Virus record (IMG/VR): IMGVR_UViG_3300046535_000659
Location: 1-40,657 of that record
Length of the DNA: 40,657 nt
Source: a virus
Strand: one strand, 5' to 3'
This document shows, in pieces, positions 1 to 6,573 of this stretch. The notes beneath the pieces are model-generated. The model saw only the letters and a list, made by a program, of their open reading frames with translations, did no database searches and was not told the origin of the DNA. Position 1 is the first letter of the stretch. Each line of letters begins with the position of its first letter. Position numbers and translations under genes: made by a program.

Positions 1-861
1 TGGCTCGAGCACATGCTCGACAGCGGCGTCAAGGTTCATCTCATCGAGTGCCAGTATGGAGTGCGCCCATTCGTCTATGCGAATACCCCGCACATCGATT
101 TCGTCGGCGTGCGGGCCTCGAGCCCGGCATGGTGTAAGGAGAACCTCCTTAACCTCGCCATCCAACGGGCGCCCGAGGCCGAGAATATCTGCTGGATGGA
201 TTCGGATGTATTCTACGAGAAGCCGGGTTGGGCTGCTGAGACGGTCCACGCGCTTCAGTTGTATCATTGGATACAGCCCTGGAGCCAGGCGATCGACCGT
301 GGCCCCAACGGCGAGCTGTTAAACAACGGGCAGTCATTCCGCAGCTTCTGCCACCAGTATGAGCAGGGCGCGCCGTTGATCCCCGACAAGCATGGCTGGA
401 AGGGATACGGACACCATTACCCGCATCCGGGCTATTGCTGGGCGACGAGGCGGCCGATCCTCGATATGTGCGGTGGCCTCTTCGAACTCGCCGGCATGGG
501 GGCGGCCGATCATGCGATGGCACTGGCGTTGGTTGGCAAGGCTTCTGCGGCGGCTCCTGCGACGATCACAGGCCGCTTCATCGAGCACTTGGCCCGCTGG
601 CAATCTCGCGTGCGCGTGGCCACGCATGGGCGCATCGGTTATATCAACGCGGTGATTAATCACCGGTTCCACGGAGCAAAAAAGAACCGGCATTATCTCT
701 CGCGCTGGCAGATGTTCATTCGCCACCAATTCAATCCTGACAGTGATCTGAAGCGCAACAGTTATGGGGTTCTGGAATGGGCCTGCAACAAGCCGGAGCT
801 CGAGCGCGAGTGGCTTTTATACTTGAGAAGCCGCGAAGAGAATGCTAATATCGCCGAATGA
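1..861 (+). CDS. Glycosyltransferase-like protein, 5' end outside the window
   Basis: The frame is open to base 1 and the first Met is at base 13, so the true start is probably upstream. The protein has the layout of nucleotide-sugar glycosyltransferases seen in phages: KENLLNLAI, then WMDSDV (a DxD-type metal/nucleotide-sugar motif, residues 63-65 counted from base 13), then a WIQPW segment. Members of this group are thought to transfer a sugar to a glycan or protein, but the acceptor cannot be read from sequence. No signal peptide or membrane segment is visible, so it should act in the cytoplasm. Its stop overlaps the next start (ATGA at 858-861). It joins other sugar-active genes at 35622 and 36351, suggesting virion or host-surface modification. 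The family call is fairly safe; the role is inference. Confidence 0.7.
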   Translation, partial: WLEHMLDSGVKVHLIECQYGVRPFVYANTPHIDFVGVRASSPAWCKENLLNLAIQRAPEAENICWMDSDVFYEKPGWAAETVHALQLYHWIQPWSQAIDRGPNGELLNNGQSFRSFCHQYEQGAPLIPDKHGWKGYGHHYPHPGYCWATRRPILDMCGGLFELAGMGAADHAMALALVGKASAAAPATITGRFIEHLARWQSRVRVATHGRIGYINAVINHRFHGAKKNRHYLSRWQMFIRHQFNPDSDLKRNSYGVLEWACNKPELEREWLLYLRSREENANIAE

Positions 862-1574
862 AATCTCTGCCACTTTCTCGAGATCCTGAATACAAGCGGA
901 AGTGGAGGGCCAACCGCCCCTTAGATAAGGCAGAGGAAGAGCGGGCTAAGGCCCGCGAGTGGAAGCGCAATAATGCGGCGCGCGTAAAGGCCAGTAGGCG
1001 CGCATATTATTGGGAGAAAACCAAACCCACTATGTCGCCGCCGAAATTGCGTCCATTGACTGCTCGGCAAGCGGCAAAAGCAGCGGGCGAAACGTCCTAC
1101 GCAGGCGCTAAATGCAAGAACTGCGATGGAATAACTCGGTATGTGTCCACTGGCGGTTGTGTGGCGTGCAACGTCGCCGGGGCCAAGAAACGACAAGCCC
1201 AAAATGGCAATGCCGCTCAAATTAGGTGGATGAAGGAATGGGCGAAAACGCCCAATGGCAAGATCGTCATTTCCCTTCGGAACCGTCTTTATAAGGCAGT
1301 GAAGAGAAACCAGAAAACTGGATCGGCCGTTCGCGACCTCGGATGCTCTGTCGAGCAGTTCAAGGAATTCATATCCGGTAAATTTTTAGATGGCATGTCA
1401 TGGGCAAATCATGGGAAATGGCATCTTGATCACATACAGCCCCTTGCTGCATTCGATCTTTCTGACCGCTGTCAGCTATTGAAGGCCGTTCATTACTCGA
1501 ACTATCAGCCCCTTTGGGCTGAGAATAATCATCGTAAAGGGGCCAGGGGATGGAAGGGCGTCAGAATTACATGA
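858..1574 (+). CDS. HNH endonuclease with Cys4 zinc finger
   Basis: This 238-residue protein has a very basic N-terminus, a Cys4 zinc-binding motif (CKNC, then CVAC about 12 residues later, residues 86-104) and a C-terminal HNH-type core: WHLDHIQP, a second Asn-containing helix (NYQPLW) and a final basic ENNHRKG. Such proteins are typical free-standing phage homing endonucleases that nick or cut DNA and spread into neighbouring genomes. The start overlaps the glycosyltransferase stop by four bases, so it is translated from the same message. It could instead serve in packaging, as some HNH proteins do, but it lies far from TerL. Confidence 0.75.
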   Translation: MKSLPLSRDPEYKRKWRANRPLDKAEEERAKAREWKRNNAARVKASRRAYYWEKTKPTMSPPKLRPLTARQAAKAAGETSYAGAKCKNCDGITRYVSTGGCVACNVAGAKKRQAQNGNAAQIRWMKEWAKTPNGKIVISLRNRLYKAVKRNQKTGSAVRDLGCSVEQFKEFISGKFLDGMSWANHGKWHLDHIQPLAAFDLSDRCQLLKAVHYSNYQPLWAENNHRKGARGWKGVRIT

Positions 1575-1577
1575 GTA

Positions 1578-1706
1578 ATGGCCGCCCAGGTCTGTGCTGA
1601 TTTTGGCATCGGCTACGGGTGGGGGGCTATGTTGCAGGGAATCGTCATGGGCTCCTGCATAATGCTGCTGGTCGTGATCGTGATCAACGCGCGAGGACTG
1701 AGATGA
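1578..1706 (+). CDS. Small membrane protein (42 aa)
   Basis: Short frame that ends by overlapping the next start (ATGA at 1703-1706). Residues 17-36 form one hydrophobic helix (GIVMGSCIMLLVVIVI). No good Shine-Dalgarno is seen before 1578; an internal ATG at 1629 follows a G-rich stretch and would give a 25-residue peptide made almost only of the helix. Its place at the head of a run of small membrane proteins supports it being real. Function unknown. Confidence 0.45.
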   Translation: MAAQVCADFGIGYGWGAMLQGIVMGSCIMLLVVIVINARGLR

Positions 1707-1909
1707 GCCATGTGGTCACGTCCGGCATGCTTATTCACTGGGCGCTATTTCTCGGGTTTATCTTCCTCGCGGCTGCTTCGGCTGTCACATGGCTCTACGC
1801 GCTTGGATCTGTGATGTCGGATACGCCAGGAAAAGAGGTGCCGGCCTTGGCGCTCTATGGTCTGCCGATGCTAGCGGCGGTCTGGTTCGCTGTCTGGTGT
1901 GTCGTTTGA
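1703..1909 (+). CDS. Small membrane protein with two predicted helices (68 aa)
   Basis: The ATG at 1703 was chosen because it sits in an ATGA overlap with the preceding small gene; an upstream in-frame start at 1619 would overlap that gene completely. Two hydrophobic stretches are visible, residues 9-32 (HWALFLGFIFLAAASAVTW) and 47-68. The arrangement resembles small phage holins or superinfection-exclusion membrane proteins, but no family motif is recognised. The stop overlaps the next ATG at 1909. Confidence 0.55.
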   Translation: MSHVVTSGMLIHWALFLGFIFLAAASAVTWLYALGSVMSDTPGKEVPALALYGLPMLAAVWFAVWCVV

Positions 1910-2004
1910 TGCCGTCGTTTGTGGCCGTCATGGCCGTGGTGATCATCGCGAGCGTGGGCGGCCTTATCGGGGCATGCCTGGCTGCGATCATCTTCGCTCA
2001 CTGA
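1909..2004 (+). CDS. Single-helix membrane microprotein (31 aa)
   Basis: Starts in a TGATG overlap with the preceding gene and consists almost entirely of one hydrophobic helix (VAVMAVVIIASVGGLIGA, residues 5-22). Its sequence alone gives no function; its place between membrane proteins and lipoproteins suggests an envelope or lysis role. A Shine-Dalgarno for the next gene (gaggaggt) follows its stop. Confidence 0.45.
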   Translation: MPSFVAVMAVVIIASVGGLIGACLAAIIFAH

Positions 2005-2014
2005 GGAGGTCCAT

Positions 2015-2125
2015 ATGCGCATTGCCACGCTCGCATTGATTGCTGTGCTGCCGTTGTTGCTGGGCGCCTGCGCGACAGCGGACGCCGTGCTGACGTGCGT
2101 CACACATAGCCGGGCTTGCAACTGA
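2015..2125 (+). CDS. Lipoprotein microprotein (36 aa)
   Basis: A perfect-looking Shine-Dalgarno (gaggaggt, 2003-2010) precedes ATG at 2015. The N-terminus is a lipoprotein signal ending in the lipobox LLGAC with Cys at residue 19, leaving a mature peptide of about 18 residues with two more Cys. Phage lipoproteins of this size often serve as outer-membrane spanin subunits or exclusion factors. No inner-membrane spanin partner is recognised beside it. The stop overlaps the next ATG. Confidence 0.6.
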   Translation: MRIATLALIAVLPLLLGACATADAVLTCVTHSRACN

Positions 2126-2205
2126 TGCGCCGACTCTGGTGGCTGCTCATCGCGCTCGCTCCGCTGCTGTCTGCGTGCGGGCATGCAAGCCAGTGGCGGA
2201 TGTGA
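2125..2205 (+). CDS. Second lipoprotein microprotein (26 aa)
   Basis: Begins in a TGATG overlap with the previous lipoprotein gene. Residues 1-18 form a signal ending in lipobox LLSAC; only nine residues (CGHASQWRM) would remain after processing. Two consecutive lipobox peptides of this size are unusual. The clean signal architecture and coupling argue for a real gene; function unknown. Confidence 0.5.
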   Translation: MRRLWWLLIALAPLLSACGHASQWRM

Positions 2206-2231
2206 CGCCCCCTTTTAGAAAGGTAACACCC

Positions 2232-2441
2232 ATGTTCCCGACCTTCGGCACCAAAGCCAGTATGTGGGCCAATTTCGCTCTAGCCGCTTTCGGCGCGCTC
2301 TCGCAGTCCGGTCTAGTCAACCTGATCCCCGGACCCTACGCTCCGATCGCGATGATGGGCATGGGGTTGCTCAACGGCATCCTGCACATGAGCACCGGCA
2401 ACACGCCGATCGTCCCGCTCACGCCTCCTCGATCGTCTTAG
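2232..2441 (+). CDS. Small membrane protein (69 aa), holin-like
   Basis: ATG at 2232 has a good ribosome site (aaggtaac). Two hydrophobic stretches at about residues 11-30 and 36-57 are separated by a short LIPGPY turn, and the C-terminus is short and polar. The size and two-helix shape fit a holin or related small phage membrane protein, but no signature is recognised. Its 3' end overlaps the convergent gene at 2419 by 23 bases, with no terminator between. Confidence 0.6.
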   Translation: MFPTFGTKASMWANFALAAFGALSQSGLVNLIPGPYAPIAMMGMGLLNGILHMSTGNTPIVPLTPPRSS

Positions 2442-2736
2442 CGAAGCCTGCTTCGATCTCGCTGGTGGTGAGGTTCTGCTCGGCCCATTCGAGAGCGTCG
2501 TCATCGTCCAGCGGCTTGATGCCGCTCCCGCCGGTCCAGCTATTCGTGCCGGTAGAGGTGGCCCATCGCGTCATCGGGCCGCCTCGTCCCGCTAGGAAAT
2601 AACGGCCCGAGCGAGGGGTGCGGTAAAGGCCGCATGTCCACCATTGCAAATTGGTGCGCGGGCAATCGCTGTCCGCCTCTCCGATCAGTATCGCCTTGGC
2701 GGTGTCGTAACGCAGTCCGTTGATGATGGCTTTCAT
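2419..2736 (-). CDS. Conserved hypothetical phage/plasmid protein (105 aa)
   Basis: Start at 2736 follows an AGGAGG site that lies inside the 3' end of the upstream gene. The protein opens with INGLRYDTAKA, continues with WWTCGLYRTPRSGRYFLAG and ends in an acidic helix ending ALEWAEQNL. I recognise this pattern as a widespread small protein of plasmids and phages with no known function. It is the last gene of a short leftward operon (3233 to 2419). Confidence 0.75.
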   Translation of the reverse strand: MKAIINGLRYDTAKAILIGEADSDCPRTNLQWWTCGLYRTPRSGRYFLAGRGGPMTRWATSTGTNSWTGGSGIKPLDDDDALEWAEQNLTTSEIEAGFAKTIEEA

Positions 2737-2737
2737 G

Positions 2738-2974
2738 TCATGCCTCCTGAATGTGGAATTTGCGGCGCTGCGCGGGACTGAAATCCTCGGCGCAGGAATA
2801 ACGAGCGAGCAGGCTTTCAGCGACGTAGTCCACATAGGACTTGAGCGTCCCTTCCATGCGGCAGAGTTCAAGGTGTTCGGCCTCCTCATCCATCTGGTCT
2901 TCGAACATCTCGTTCAATGCGTCGAGTTCCTCTTCTGTGTAGCCTTCCGTGTTATCCATCGTGAAGCGGTCCAT
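2738..2974 (-). CDS. Acidic hypothetical protein (78 aa)
   Basis: Start at 2974 is preceded by aggaggaag; the longer upstream extension of the frame lacks such a site. The N-terminal half is strongly acidic (EELDALNEMFEDQMDEEAE), the C-terminal half more mixed (YSCAEDFSPAQRRKFHI). No domain is recognised. It sits in the middle of the leftward trio and its end carries the ribosome site of the next gene. Confidence 0.65.
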   Translation of the reverse strand: MDRFTMDNTEGYTEEELDALNEMFEDQMDEEAEHLELCRMEGTLKSYVDYVAESLLARYSCAEDFSPAQRRKFHIQEA

Positions 2975-3026
2975 CTCTTCCTCCTCTGATGCCGCTACTG
3001 CGCCCCGTGAGGCGCAGGGTGTGGGA

Positions 3027-3233
3027 TCAGCGTCCCGCCTCGAAGCTGCGGCGGATGGTGTCGATGTGGTGGCCACCGTAATAGGCCATGCAGACGAGCT
3101 TGTGCCGCAGCGCGTCCCAGGTCAGTTCAGGGTGCTCGTAAGCAAGAAGCTTGACGCAGGGCAGGATATAGCCACCTCGGCGGCAGTTGATTTCGAGGAT
3201 GGTGCTGATCTGGCGGCTTCGCTCGATGGTCAT
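3027..3233 (-). CDS. Hypothetical protein (68 aa), first gene of leftward trio
   Basis: A compact protein with Cys at positions near 17, 26 and 48 and the run GGYILPCVKLLAYEHPELTW. No family recognised. A GGGAG ribosome site precedes the ATG, and a good sigma70-type promoter reads into it from 3261-3290. Confidence 0.65.
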   Translation of the reverse strand: MTIERSRQISTILEINCRRGGYILPCVKLLAYEHPELTWDALRHKLVCMAYYGGHHIDTIRRSFEAGR

Positions 3234-3260
3234 CTGCGTGCTCCCGTGTTTCGATGAACC

Positions 3261-3290
3261 ATCTATTCACCCGCGAGGTGCGCGTGTCAA
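3261..3290 (-). promoter_or_regulatory. Promoter for the leftward trio
   Basis: On the minus strand TTGACA (plus coordinates 3285-3290) is followed after 17 bases by AATAGA, or after 18 by ATAGAT (3261-3267). The perfect -35 and correct spacing just upstream of the 3233 start make this a convincing vegetative-type promoter. It faces away from the holin-like gene at 3343. Confidence 0.6.
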
Positions 3291-3297
3291 CAACAAT

Positions 3298-3316
3298 ATG
3301 CACCACGAAGGTGCAT
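3298..3316. promoter_or_regulatory. 19-bp palindrome between divergent genes (possible operator)
   Basis: ATGCACC-acgaa-GGTGCAT has perfect 7-bp arms and lies between the leftward promoter and the rightward gene at 3343. It could be a dimeric repressor site or a small hairpin in the leader of the 3343 message. No second copy was noticed. Confidence 0.45.
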
Positions 3317-3342
3317 GACTGATATGCAGTATTGGAGCCGTC

Positions 3343-3672
3343 ATGAACGACCAATTGATCGTCCTCATCCGCTACGCCGTCACGGGCGTGGTCGCCTTCG
3401 GTGCCGGGCGGCACTGGTTTACTGCTGCTGACGCGACCGCCCTGGACGCAGTCCTCATCAACGCTGCCGTTGCAATCGCCGGGGCCATCCCGACGGTCAT
3501 TGGCGTGGTCACGTCGAGCAAATCCGCCAAGGTCGCCGCCGTTCAAGCCATGCCCGACATGGAGGTCGCGACATCCAATCAGGCGGTCAAAGACGCCGTG
3601 CCTGGCGTCACCATGGCCAAGCCCGGTGCGGCTCAAGTCGTGGTGCCCGCGCCCATTGCACCCAAGCCCTGA
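3343..3672 (+). CDS. Membrane protein, putative holin (109 aa)
   Basis: The start is preceded by ggag. Two hydrophobic segments are visible, residues 5-22 (LIVLIRYAVTGVVAFGAG) and 33-57 (with ALDAVLINAAVAIAGAIP), followed by a Lys/Ala/Val/Pro-rich cytoplasmic-like tail. This is the layout of two-helix phage holins of the Pam3 gp28-like kind, which form lethal lesions in the inner membrane at lysis. No endolysin is seen nearby, so the holin assignment rests on topology and on the adjacent coiled-coil membrane protein. Confidence 0.55.
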   Translation: MNDQLIVLIRYAVTGVVAFGAGRHWFTAADATALDAVLINAAVAIAGAIPTVIGVVTSSKSAKVAAVQAMPDMEVATSNQAVKDAVPGVTMAKPGAAQVVVPAPIAPKP

Positions 3673-3686
3673 TCGGGGCGGGGGCA

Positions 3687-3950
3687 ATGACAAACCAAGA
3701 ATACAGTTGGTTGGAAAACAGCCAGCTAGTGCTTCAAAGCTTGCGTCGTCTCGACAAGGACATCAAAGAACAGGATGCTCGCAGAGAGCGCTATCATGAT
3801 GAAATGCGGGCCGAGATATCTGCCCTCAGATCCGAGGTCGCAGCGCTCAAGCAACAATCGCGCAGCCAAGCCGGAGTGATCGCATTTCTGGTCGCGCTTG
3901 GAACCAGCATCACCGCGGCGATCATCAGCGGCCTGATAGGTCGGCACTGA
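3687..3950 (+). CDS. Coiled-coil protein with C-terminal membrane anchor (87 aa)
   Basis: Residues 15-60 form a charged coiled coil (DKDIKEQDARRERY and EISALRSEVAALKQQ) and residues 64-84 a single hydrophobic anchor (VIAFLVALGTSITAAIISGL). This resembles XhlA-type hemolysin/holin partner proteins. It follows the putative holin by 14 bases with a G-rich ribosome site, so both are likely one lysis or membrane unit. Confidence 0.6.
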   Translation: MTNQEYSWLENSQLVLQSLRRLDKDIKEQDARRERYHDEMRAEISALRSEVAALKQQSRSQAGVIAFLVALGTSITAAIISGLIGRH

Positions 3951-3956
3951 AGGCAA

Positions 3957-3992
3957 GGTGATGCGGGCCGGGGCAAATCGGCCCGCATCGCT
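3957..3992 (+). terminator. GC-rich hairpin, weak terminator candidate
   Basis: GATGCGGGCC (3960-3969) pairs perfectly with GGCCCGCATC (3980-3989) around a 10-base loop, and wobble pairs extend the stem outward. It lies just after the stop at 3950. No T-run follows, so it may be a processing or stability element rather than an intrinsic terminator. Confidence 0.45.
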
Positions 3993-4094
3993 CCCTACGC
4001 GCTATCCCGATGCCGAACAAAACGCCTGGAGGGGCTTGAGGTTCTGTCTGCGCATCTGCCGGATAGCCGACACTTCTAAACACGCCCCCGATCT

Positions 4095-4122
4095 TTGGAT
4101 AGGTGTGTAAACTACCTATACC
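4095..4122 (+). promoter_or_regulatory. Possible promoter with overlapping inverted repeat
   Basis: TTGGAT (4095-4100), 16 bases, then TATACC (4117-4122) could drive the gene at 4196. The inverted repeat ATAGGT-n9-ACCTAT (4099-4104 and 4114-4119) overlaps the spacer and would suit a repressor. This is the only regulatory signal seen in the 245-base gap from 3951 to 4195 apart from the hairpin at 3957-3992. Confidence 0.35.
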
Positions 4123-4195
4123 GACTACTCATGGAAAGGAGCCGTCAGCGTTGTCGCGTCCCACGTGGTGACTATAGCCCCAGGAGACGGCCGTC

Positions 4196-5497
4196 ATGGC
4201 GTCCGATATGGAGAACCGCCGCCGCAAGGCAGCGGTGGAAAATGCTCTACGCGAAGGCTTTTTGCCTAAAGGAGAATACTCGCAGCGCAATCGTGCCGAG
4301 CGATCAGCAACCGAGGAAGGGGCCGACCGGATCGGCGTCAACCGCGTCACAATGGCGCGCTGGGTTTCTAGCATAGAGGGCACTGAATCCGAACCGGATT
4401 GGAGCCTGTGGTCAGGCCGGACTGAGCCGACCAAATCCGAGGAGGCTGATACGCCCGAGGGCCGTCGCGACATTCGCGATGCGGCTTTCTGGCGTAGGAA
4501 GGCCATCGAACTCCAAAAGCAACTCGCGGATGCCGAGCATGTTGCCGAGCAACTAGCCGGTGTTCGCCATCAGCCTATCGTCGTTCCTGATTGGCTGATC
4601 GCTCGCGGTAAGGGCAAGCCCGGCCGGGCGATGCTCTGCATGCTTGTCTCGGACATCCATGCCGGCGAGGTGGTGAGCGCCGACGAGCTCGGCGGCCTCA
4701 ACGAGTTCAATGTCGATATTTGTCGTCGCCGCTTGCGCAGACTGTTCGCCGCGGCATGCGAGATCGGGCCGCGTTGGTTGGCTGACTGTCAATGCACGGG
4801 CGCATTATTGGCACTCGGGGGCGATCTCGTCAGCGGCTCGATTCATGAAGAGTTGCGGATCACCAACGAGCTCCAGGCGCATGAGCAAGTCCGCTTCGTG
4901 GTCGAGGAGCTGTCGGGCGGTGTCGGCCATCTGCTGAAGCAATTCGGCAAGGTGCATGTTGCGAGCGTCCCCGGCAACCATGGTCGCACGACACTCAAGC
5001 CCACAGCGAAGCTCTACTCCCGCCTCTCCTATGATACCATGGTCGCCGACATGTTGGCCGACCGGTTTCGGCACGACAATCGCGTGACCTTTCAGATCGG
5101 CGTCTCGACCGACCAGATCATCCCGATATTCGGATGGTCGATCCATTTAACGCATGGGGATAAAACAGGCTCTGGAGGGGGGCAGGGGTTCGCCGGGCCT
5201 GATCTGCCTATCGTTCGCGGCGGGAAGAAGGTTGCCGCCCAACAGGCGTCCGTGGGGCGCCGCATACACCTCCATCTCAAGGGGCACCATCACTATAGCA
5301 CGAACCCTGGACGCATCCTCTCGAATGGCTCAGTGCCGGGGCTGACCGAATTCGGTGCGGACCTCCGCGGCGAGGTCGAGGTTCCCAAACAGTGGCTGTT
5401 CCTGATTCATGAACTCTGGTGCCTCAGAGAGCGCCTCGACGTTCAGCTTGAAGATCCGCTCGTGCCCGAGAAGCCGCGCGTTCGGGTGTACGTGTGA
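4196..5497 (+). CDS. Metallophosphoesterase with N-terminal DNA-binding-like region
   Basis: The 433-residue protein carries the full calcineurin-type metallophosphoesterase motif series: SDIHAG (about residue 152, DxH), GGDLVSG (about 208), VPGNHGR (about 258, GNHD-like), LTHGDK (about 319) and LKGHHHY (about 361). These residues bind two metals and hydrolyse phosphodiesters or phosphomonoesters. Residues 1-65 are basic and contain a helix-turn-helix-like segment (EEGADRIGVNRVTMARWVSS). The whole resembles phage proteins annotated as DNA repair exonuclease or metallophosphatase. A ribosome site aggaga lies 8 bases before ATG 4196. It heads a rightward cluster with the genes at 5497 and 5714. 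Enzyme class is safe; the substrate is unknown. Confidence 0.8.
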   Translation: MASDMENRRRKAAVENALREGFLPKGEYSQRNRAERSATEEGADRIGVNRVTMARWVSSIEGTESEPDWSLWSGRTEPTKSEEADTPEGRRDIRDAAFWRRKAIELQKQLADAEHVAEQLAGVRHQPIVVPDWLIARGKGKPGRAMLCMLVSDIHAGEVVSADELGGLNEFNVDICRRRLRRLFAAACEIGPRWLADCQCTGALLALGGDLVSGSIHEELRITNELQAHEQVRFVVEELSGGVGHLLKQFGKVHVASVPGNHGRTTLKPTAKLYSRLSYDTMVADMLADRFRHDNRVTFQIGVSTDQIIPIFGWSIHLTHGDKTGSGGGQGFAGPDLPIVRGGKKVAAQQASVGRRIHLHLKGHHHYSTNPGRILSNGSVPGLTEFGADLRGEVEVPKQWLFLIHELWCLRERLDVQLEDPLVPEKPRVRVYV

Positions 5498-5721
5498 TGG
5501 AAAACGTAATCGGACTACCGAAGGACGAGCCTTACCCTTTCGCTATTGGCGATGTCGTGGTTCTCAAGAGCGGTGGCGTGCAAGTCACCGTCAAAAAGAT
5601 GTCGCGGGTCAAAAACGCCGTTCAGGTCGAGGTCGATTGGATGGACGCGGCCGATACGCTTTGCAGCGCAATTTTTGACGCCCGCCAACTAAAGGCCCAC
5701 GAGGAATCCTCGGATGGTTGA
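5497..5721 (+). CDS. YodC-family (DUF2158) small protein
   Basis: ATG 5497 overlaps the upstream stop (TGATG). The 74-residue protein shows the family pattern IGDVVVLKSGGVQVTVKKM near residues 17-35, then VEVDWMD and a final FDARQLK. DUF2158 proteins are small beta-rich proteins of unknown function, common on plasmids, phages and in enterobacteria. It is coupled to the metallophosphoesterase and overlaps the next gene by 8 bases. Confidence 0.75.
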   Translation: MENVIGLPKDEPYPFAIGDVVVLKSGGVQVTVKKMSRVKNAVQVEVDWMDAADTLCSAIFDARQLKAHEESSDG

Positions 5722-6085
5722 GCGCGAGTGGCGCTACGTCGCCCATGTCGAGGTCGCGACATACGAGGCGCAGGGCTGGGTGGATACGGGCGAAAGCGTC
5801 GGGCACCATGGCGCGCACAGCCATATGATGTATCGCTACGTTGAGGGGGCGCCAGTGGACAATACGCGCATCCATGCCTCGGCCGTCAGTGCAGAGCGCG
5901 GCGAGATCGTGCTAACACTCGTGACAGATGCCGGGGCATATGCCTACGTGCTCACGGGCGATAAAGCCGGAAGCCTGGGCAGCAAGCTCTGTCGGGCCAT
6001 GAGTGATCTAATCCCGAGTTCAGCCGGCCGGGCGGATGTGCGCACATCACCCCGAAATGAGGGCTCAAACCCCGTCGCCGACTGA
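5714..6085 (+). CDS. Hypothetical protein (123 aa)
   Basis: It overlaps the YodC gene by eight bases, with gaggaatcc as ribosome site. The N-terminal half has many aromatic residues and His (REWRYVAHVEVATYEAQGW, then HHGAHSHMMYRYV). The C-terminal 30 residues look unstructured. No domain recognised. Confidence 0.65.
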   Translation: MVEREWRYVAHVEVATYEAQGWVDTGESVGHHGAHSHMMYRYVEGAPVDNTRIHASAVSAERGEIVLTLVTDAGAYAYVLTGDKAGSLGSKLCRAMSDLIPSSAGRADVRTSPRNEGSNPVAD

Positions 6086-6157
6086 AGCCTGCGAGGGGCT
6101 GCCCGTGCTGTCCGGGTAGCTTAAACGACGGTGGCATAACCGCGCCCTTGCCCAACA

Positions 6158-6195
6158 TGTCGATGCCATCGACACATCCAGAAAACGTGTCGATG
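6158..6195. promoter_or_regulatory. TGTCGATG palindrome plus third copy (possible operator)
   Basis: TGTCGATG-c-CATCGACA (6158-6174) is a 17-bp near-continuous palindrome, and a further direct TGTCGATG occurs at 6188-6195, giving three identical 8-mers in 38 bases. They lie in the gap between the 6085 stop and the 6258 start, where a regulator could act. Nothing else was recognised in this gap apart from a 27-codon frame at 6157-6240 without a ribosome site. Confidence 0.4.
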
Positions 6196-6233
6196 AATTA
6201 CGATTTTTCAGGCGCAGTTACGGCTTTTCACGC

Positions 6234-6246
6234 ATCCTAATCGCCG
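6234..6246 (+). repeat. 13-bp direct repeat, copy 1
   Basis: ATCCTAATCGCCG occurs here and again at 6461-6473, bracketing the small gene at 6258-6461. This could be a trace of insertion or exchange of that gene, or chance in related leader sequence. Confidence 0.4.
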
Positions 6247-6257
6247 AGGTCCGATTG

Positions 6258-6461
6258 ATGACACGCATCGCCATGGCTTTCGTGCTCGGCGCGCTAGTAG
6301 GGGCATATGGCGACGTTGTGTGGACTCGCGCTCATCGTGTTGAGATAGCTCAGGACGTCGACTGGTCCCACCCATCGATCGACAATATGCCGAATTTGAT
6401 GGTGCCTGCGTTTTCCAACGACCTCGTTTGCCGCACGCCATATTGCGCGCCGCCGCCATAA
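6258..6461 (+). CDS. Small exported or membrane-anchored protein (67 aa)
   Basis: ATG 6258 follows gaggt with 7-base spacing. Residues 3-21 (RIAMAFVLGALVGAYGDVV) form an uncleaved anchor or signal; the remainder is polar with a terminal VCRTPYCAPPP containing two Cys. No family recognised. It is the last rightward gene before the double hairpin at 6500-6609. Confidence 0.55.
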   Translation: MTRIAMAFVLGALVGAYGDVVWTRAHRVEIAQDVDWSHPSIDNMPNLMVPAFSNDLVCRTPYCAPPP

Positions 6462-6473
6462 TCCTAATCGCCG
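6461..6473 (+). repeat. 13-bp direct repeat, copy 2
   Basis: Second copy of ATCCTAATCGCCG, starting at the last base of the stop codon of the 6258-6461 gene. See copy at 6234-6246. Confidence 0.4.
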
Positions 6474-6499
6474 GACATCAGGCTCCTAATTTCCCCAAT

Positions 6500-6529
6500 C
6501 GCATCAGGTGCCGTCCAAGTCCTGATGCG
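6500..6529 (+). terminator. Hairpin upstream of main terminator
   Basis: CGCATCAGG (6500-6508) pairs perfectly with CCTGATGCG (6521-6529) around a 12-base loop. It is followed by TTAAG, so termination would be weak alone, but it stands 45 bases before a strong terminator, giving a tandem arrangement between convergent operons. Confidence 0.45.
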
Positions 6530-6573
6530 TTAAGCGCGGCGGCGGCTCCTCCCTCCCACCGCTTCGTTCACTC

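Noticed and set aside
4154-4170. Second parS-like site around CCACGTGG
   Set aside because: Only the central CACGTG is shared; the outer arms do not match.
6157-6240. 27-codon rightward frame
   Set aside because: No ribosome site and its start lies inside the TGTCGATG palindrome; more likely regulatory DNA.
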